A stretch of 9,811 nt of DNA from Pseudomonadota bacterium (GTDB taxonomy: Bacteria > Desulfobacterota > Anaeroferrophillalia > Anaeroferrophillales > Tharpellaceae): contig WFRT01000193.1 in the NCBI GenBank assembly GCA_015486445.1, forward strand, positions 1-9,811. The letters are read 5' to 3'. The notes beneath the pieces were generated by a model. The model was not told where the DNA came from, did no database searches, and saw nothing but the letters and a program-made list of their open reading frames with translations. Of this stretch, positions 6,459-9,811 are shown piece after piece. Each line of letters begins with the position of its first letter. The first letter of the stretch is position 1. The position numbers and the translations under genes are program-made.

Positions 6459-7346
6459 TCGTTTTTGCTCGACGCCGGTCTGCCAGAGGGCAATTTCCTC
6501 GGTCGTCATCCGGCGGAAGCGGCCCTGGGCCTTTAAGTAGTTGGCCACCGGGATGGTTTTTGCCGGTCGGACGGTTTCGACCAGGGTTCCGTCAAGGTTC
6601 ATCTCCAACAGGGGAAAGACCCCGCTGTCAACCGCCATGCGGGTAACTTCAAGGCTTTTGTCGGAGTCTATTTTCCAGCCCGAGGGGCAGGCCGCCAGGA
6701 CGTGGAGAAAGCGAAAGCCCCGGGTTTCCCGAGCCTTTTCAAACTTGGCATAGAAGTCCTCGGGGTAGGCGATGGTGGCGCTGGCGAGGTAGGCCGGGTT
6801 GTGGGCCCGAACGATGCCCAGGATGTCCTTTTTGGCGTACTTGAAATCTTTGCCCGAGGGGGTGGTCGTGGTCCAGGTCCCGGGCGGGGTGGCCGAGGAC
6901 TGCTGAATCCCGGTGTTCATGTAGGCTTCGTTGTCGTAGCAGACGTAAATGATGTCTTCTCCCCTTTCGACCGCCCCGGAAATCGACTGCAGGCCGATGT
7001 CGAAAGTGCCGCCGTCCCCGGCCCAGGCCAGAACCGTAACTTCTTCGCGACCCTGGGCCAGCAGGGCCTGGCGGGTGCCGGTGGCGGCCGCCGCCGCCAC
7101 CGCGAAGGGGGTGTGGAGCAGGGGGACTCCGAGGGCCGTGGTCGGCTGGCCGCCGGCGATGATCGCCCAGCAGCAGGCCGGCATCACTACCACGGTCTCT
7201 GGTCCCAGGACCTTGAGCGCGTGGCGGAGGCTCAGGGAGGCGCCGCAGCCGGGACAGCCCATGTGCCCGCTGGCGACCAATTCAGCCGGGGTGATCTGCC
7301 AGCGGCAGTCGGGGGTGAAGCGGTTGGCGAAAGATTCCTGCTGCAT
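6441..7346 (-). CDS. porB: 2-oxoacid:acceptor oxidoreductase beta subunit (thiamine diphosphate-binding)
   Basis: This is the subunit that binds thiamine diphosphate and the proximal [4Fe-4S] cluster in pyruvate/2-ketoacid:ferredoxin oxidoreductases, oxidatively decarboxylating a 2-oxoacid to acyl-CoA. Its 301 residues are normal for PorB. Visible: the cluster ligands C31 and C34 in GCPGCG, C58/C59 in MPACCW, and C220 in AACPSGW; and the cofactor motif G110-D111-G112 running to DNEAYMNTG (138-146), which binds the diphosphate and magnesium. The following stretch with SSATPPGTWTTTTPSGK is typical of the pyruvate-type branch. No signal peptide is present, so the protein is cytoplasmic. It starts four bases after the porA stop. 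Pyruvate is the default substrate guess, but 2-oxoisovalerate or another 2-oxoacid cannot be excluded. Confidence 0.93.
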   Translation of the reverse strand: MQQESFANRFTPDCRWQITPAELVASGHMGCPGCGASLSLRHALKVLGPETVVVMPACCWAIIAGGQPTTALGVPLLHTPFAVAAAAATGTRQALLAQGREEVTVLAWAGDGGTFDIGLQSISGAVERGEDIIYVCYDNEAYMNTGIQQSSATPPGTWTTTTPSGKDFKYAKKDILGIVRAHNPAYLASATIAYPEDFYAKFEKARETRGFRFLHVLAACPSGWKIDSDKSLEVTRMAVDSGVFPLLEMNLDGTLVETVRPAKTIPVANYLKAQGRFRRMTTEEIALWQTGVEQKRLTNKA

Positions 7347-7350
7347 GATT

Positions 7351-8502
7351 TCAATCCAGCCAGTTGCCGGTTACGGGTGAAAGAGCGGCCCGCTCGCGGA
7401 CAATCTTTTTGATGGTTGAGGGGAAAACCTCGCGGCCGCCGAGACTGATGACGACATCGTATACCCTGGGGCGTTCCGGGAGGTGATAGAGCGCGGCCCG
7501 GGTCTCCTGCGACAAAGTGCCTCCGGCCCCGTAGGAGACCGCCCGGTTGAGGACTATGACCTCCTGCTTGTTTTTCAAAGCGGCGGCCAGTTCAGCCCCG
7601 GGAAAGGGGCGAAAGCGGCGCAGACGGACCAGGTCGACGGCCACGCCCTCCTGGCACAACTCTTCGACCGCGACCCGGACCGTGCCGGTCAGGGCTCCGC
7701 AGCAGACAATGGCCAGCGGGCTTTGGCGGTCCCCTTCGACACCGGACATGACGGCCCCGTAGCGGCGGCCGAAGTGCTGCTCAAATTCCTCTTCGCAGGC
7801 GGCCAGCAGTTCTCCGGCCTCGGCCATGGTTCCGGCCAGGTGTTTTTTCAACTCGTAAAACAGATCCGGCTGCGCGGCCGCCCCAAAGGTCAGGGGGTTT
7901 TCCGGGTCGAGGCGGTAGGGGGCCTGGTAGGGAGGCAGGTAACTGTCGACCATCTCCTGATCGGGAATCAGGAGGCGTTCCATGGTGTGCGAGAGAATGA
8001 AGCCGTCGATCATCACCATGATCGGCAGCATCAGGAGTTCGCTGGCCCGGTAGGCGATAATGATTGTGTCCAGGGCTTCCTGCGAGGTCTCGCAATAGAG
8101 TTGAAGCCAGCCGGTATCACGCTGGGAGAAGCTGTCGGACTGGTCGCACCAGATGTTCCAGGGCGCTCCCAGGGCCCGGTTGGAGTTGACCAGGACCAGC
8201 GGCAGTCGGGCTCCGGCGTACCAGTGCAGCAGTTCGTGCATCATGGCCAGGCCCTGGGAGGAACTGGCGGTAAACGAGCGGCTGCCGGCCGAGACCGAGC
8301 CCAGCATCACGGCGATTGCCGACATCTCCGATTCGACCCGGATGAAGCGGCTGTCAAGCTCGCCGCTGTCAACCATTTCCGACAGGGTTTCTATAATGTG
8401 GGTCTGGGGGGTGATCGGGTAGGCGGAGATCACCTCGGGCCGGCAGAGGCGGACGCCGTGGGCAATGGCTTCGCTGCCGAGCAGGATGGCCTCTTGCTGC
8501 AT
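7351..8502 (-). CDS. porA: 2-oxoacid:acceptor oxidoreductase alpha subunit
   Basis: This is the partner of porB, 383 residues, close to the usual 390 for separate alpha subunits. It carries the N-terminal pyrimidine-binding domain with AYPITPQTHIIE (about 27-38) and VESEMSA (56-62), whose glutamate is expected to activate the thiamine ring. Then come the SSSQGLAMMHE and RALGAPWNIWCDQSD blocks, the IDGFILSH block, and a C-terminal transketolase-like domain ending near residue 375. There is no fused gamma or ferredoxin domain, so this is a multi-subunit enzyme. The frame remains open upstream to 9021, but the true start is the ATG at 8502: AGGAGGA (8511-8517) precedes it by eight bases and the stop of the upstream gene is one base away. 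Confidence 0.93.
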   Translation of the reverse strand: MQQEAILLGSEAIAHGVRLCRPEVISAYPITPQTHIIETLSEMVDSGELDSRFIRVESEMSAIAVMLGSVSAGSRSFTASSSQGLAMMHELLHWYAGARLPLVLVNSNRALGAPWNIWCDQSDSFSQRDTGWLQLYCETSQEALDTIIIAYRASELLMLPIMVMIDGFILSHTMERLLIPDQEMVDSYLPPYQAPYRLDPENPLTFGAAAQPDLFYELKKHLAGTMAEAGELLAACEEEFEQHFGRRYGAVMSGVEGDRQSPLAIVCCGALTGTVRVAVEELCQEGVAVDLVRLRRFRPFPGAELAAALKNKQEVIVLNRAVSYGAGGTLSQETRAALYHLPERPRVYDVVISLGGREVFPSTIKKIVRERAALSPVTGNWLD

Positions 8503-8503
8503 C

Positions 8504-9811
8504 TTACAGATCCTCCTCCATTTCGATGACCCCGCGGGGACAGAGTTCGGCGCACTGGCCACAACCTTTGCAGTGATCAAGGTCAAACAGGGCCGCCGGC
8601 GGGGCCTCCCGATCACCGGGGCTGATGGCGATCGCGACCTCGGGGCAGAAAAACCAGCAGATCCCGCAGGCGGTGCAGGTGCCGCAGGAAAAACAGCGCC
8701 CGGCCTCTTTTCTAAGCTGTTCCAGCGCCAGGCCAGCCCGGATTTCACCAAAACCGCCAAGGCGCTCGGCCGCCGGGATCTCGACCCCGGCCGGGGGTGC
8801 GGCCGGAGCGTAATAATCAAGGTGCAGGCCGCTGAAATCGACAATTTCGGGTTCCGGGGCTTCCTCGTGTTTCCCGGGGTGTTGGTGTTCCCCGGGCCGG
8901 CGGTCGGAAAGCCGGGAAAGGACCTCTTTTGCGGCCTGCCGGCCCGAAGCCAGGGCTTCGGCCACGCTGGCCGCCCCGTGGGCGCAGTCGCCGGCCCGGA
9001 CAACTCCGTCCAGGTCGGCAAATTCGGGATCGGGGTCCTGGCCGATGGCGGCCACCAGGTAGTCGGTATCGAGATTTACGATGAACTCTCCGGGCCCGAT
9101 CCGGCCGTTTTCCCGTAAGGCCCGGTGCAGGGCCACCGTCAACCCGGCTTCATGTTCTTTTGTCCGGCCGACCACCACCTCCGGTCGGATGGCAATGCCC
9201 TCTTCGGCCGCCTGGTGTTTTTCCTCCGCGTATGCCGGCATCTCTTCGTGACTGCGGCGATAGATGATCTCGACCTCCTTGCCCAAGCGCTTGAGCGAAC
9301 GGGCGGCATCGAGCGCCGCGTTGCCGCCGCCGATTACCAGGAAACGGTTGCCGTCGATCTCTTCATTCCGGCTGATGGCGCCAAGCAGGTCCAGGGCCTT
9401 GAGAGTACGGGAGCTGGCTTTCCACTCCGACGGCACCCGGGAGCGGGGCAGGCCGATGGCCAGGATCACCGCGGCAAACTCCTTTGCCAGGGTCGGCAGG
9501 TCACCGCGCTCGATCCGGCGGCCGCATTCCAGGGTGATCTCGGGATAGGAGCGGAAAAGGCGGCCCAGCTCTTGTTGCAGGATCTCCCGGGGCAGGCGGT
9601 AGGCGGGAATGGCGCTTTGCAGCAGGCCGCCGGGCTGTGGGTCTTTTTCGAAGATGGTTGCCGCAACTCCCGCCCGGGCGAGAAACACCGCCGCCGCCAG
9701 GCCGGCCGGGCCGGCCCCGATAATGGCGACCGGACGGCCGCCGGGCCGGATTTTTGGGGCTTCGGGGTCGGGAAGATCGAGGCCGAAGTCGCCCAGGCCC
9801 CGTTCCAGGTC
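8504..9811 (-). CDS. GltD-like FAD/NAD(P)H oxidoreductase with C-terminal 2[4Fe-4S] ferredoxin domain (5' end outside window)
   Basis: The frame is open to the window edge and 435 residues are visible; the start is missing. An internal GTG at 9688 is not the start, because the FAD motif IIGAGPAGLAAA lies upstream of it (about 30-41 of the visible part). Next comes an NAD(P)H Rossmann motif, VIGGGNAALDAA (159-170), then YRRSHEEMPA (194-203), whose paired arginines suggest NADPH preference as in the glutamate synthase small subunit, and a second FAD contact VRAGDCAHGAASVAEAL (281-297). The C-terminal domain has two cluster motifs: C379, C382, C385, C389 and C414, C417, C420, C424. An extra CFSC pair (C373, C376) precedes the first. 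No glutamate synthase large subunit is visible. Translational packing with porAB (1-nt gap) suggests it supplies the delta-type ferredoxin function of the Por enzyme and links it to NAD(P)H. Confidence 0.9.
   Translation of the reverse strand, partial: DLERGLGDFGLDLPDPEAPKIRPGGRPVAIIGAGPAGLAAAVFLARAGVAATIFEKDPQPGGLLQSAIPAYRLPREILQQELGRLFRSYPEITLECGRRIERGDLPTLAKEFAAVILAIGLPRSRVPSEWKASSRTLKALDLLGAISRNEEIDGNRFLVIGGGNAALDAARSLKRLGKEVEIIYRRSHEEMPAYAEEKHQAAEEGIAIRPEVVVGRTKEHEAGLTVALHRALRENGRIGPGEFIVNLDTDYLVAAIGQDPDPEFADLDGVVRAGDCAHGAASVAEALASGRQAAKEVLSRLSDRRPGEHQHPGKHEEAPEPEIVDFSGLHLDYYAPAAPPAGVEIPAAERLGGFGEIRAGLALEQLRKEAGRCFSCGTCTACGICWFFCPEVAIAISPGDREAPPAALFDLDHCKGCGQCAELCPRGVIEMEEDL

Noticed and set aside
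7483..8529. Plus-strand open frame of 348 codons opposite porA
   Set aside because: Fully antisense to porA, with no recognisable domain and no ribosome site in a sensible position. It is explained by high third-position GC.
8503..9021. Upstream extension of the porA frame to 9021, adding about 173 residues
   Set aside because: It overlaps the flavoprotein on the same strand in another frame. The added residues are low-complexity Pro/Arg/Ala sequence with no domain, and a strong ribosome site marks the ATG at 8502.
1..9811. tRNA, rRNA, CRISPR array or transposase
   Set aside because: No cloverleaf, rRNA-like stretch, regularly spaced repeat-spacer array or transposase-like frame was seen on reading both strands. 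The short repeats at the left edge are too few and irregular for CRISPR.

Overview
The window looks like part of a GC-rich anaerobic bacterium's chromosome. An oxygen-sensitive-type 2-oxoacid:acceptor oxidoreductase, a flavin/NAD(P)H protein carrying two [4Fe-4S] motifs, and a TRAP transporter with a Tat-exported receptor together suggest a Desulfobacterota (deltaproteobacterial) sulfate reducer or syntroph. That placement is inferred from gene style; no marker gene is present.

Layout, left to right. 1-156: no gene, with short direct and inverted repeats. 157-2049 (minus): a soluble PAS-PAS hybrid histidine kinase with a C-terminal receiver domain. 2050-2252: divergent regulatory region with a kinase promoter candidate, a large stem-loop at the start of the kinase leader, and an inverted repeat ahead of the next gene. 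2253-3125 (plus): an amidohydrolase-2 family metal hydrolase. 3126-3314: a promoter candidate, palindromes and a strong ribosome binding site. 3315-4403 (plus): a TRAP receptor of the TakP (2-oxoacid binding) type with a twin-arginine signal. 4444-4482: terminator between convergent genes. 4520-6375 (minus): the TRAP permeases dctQ and dctM, overlapping by 4 bp. 6441-9811 (minus): porB, porA and a GltD-like FAD/NAD(P)H oxidoreductase with a C-terminal 2[4Fe-4S] ferredoxin domain, whose 5' end lies outside the window.

The minus-strand genes run from the flavoprotein through porA, porB and dctQ to dctM, with gaps of 1, 4 and 65 nt and a final 4-nt overlap, and no obvious terminator between them. 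They may form one operon. The receptor gene dctP faces the operon from the other side instead of sitting beside dctQ as is usual.

Working model (inference): the TRAP system imports a 2-oxoacid or related carboxylate. The Por enzyme decarboxylates it oxidatively to an acyl-CoA. Electrons pass through the fused ferredoxin domain to the flavoprotein and NAD(P). The kinase may sense a metabolic or redox cue, but its output partner is not in the window. The gamma subunit expected for a Por enzyme is also absent and probably lies beyond the right edge.
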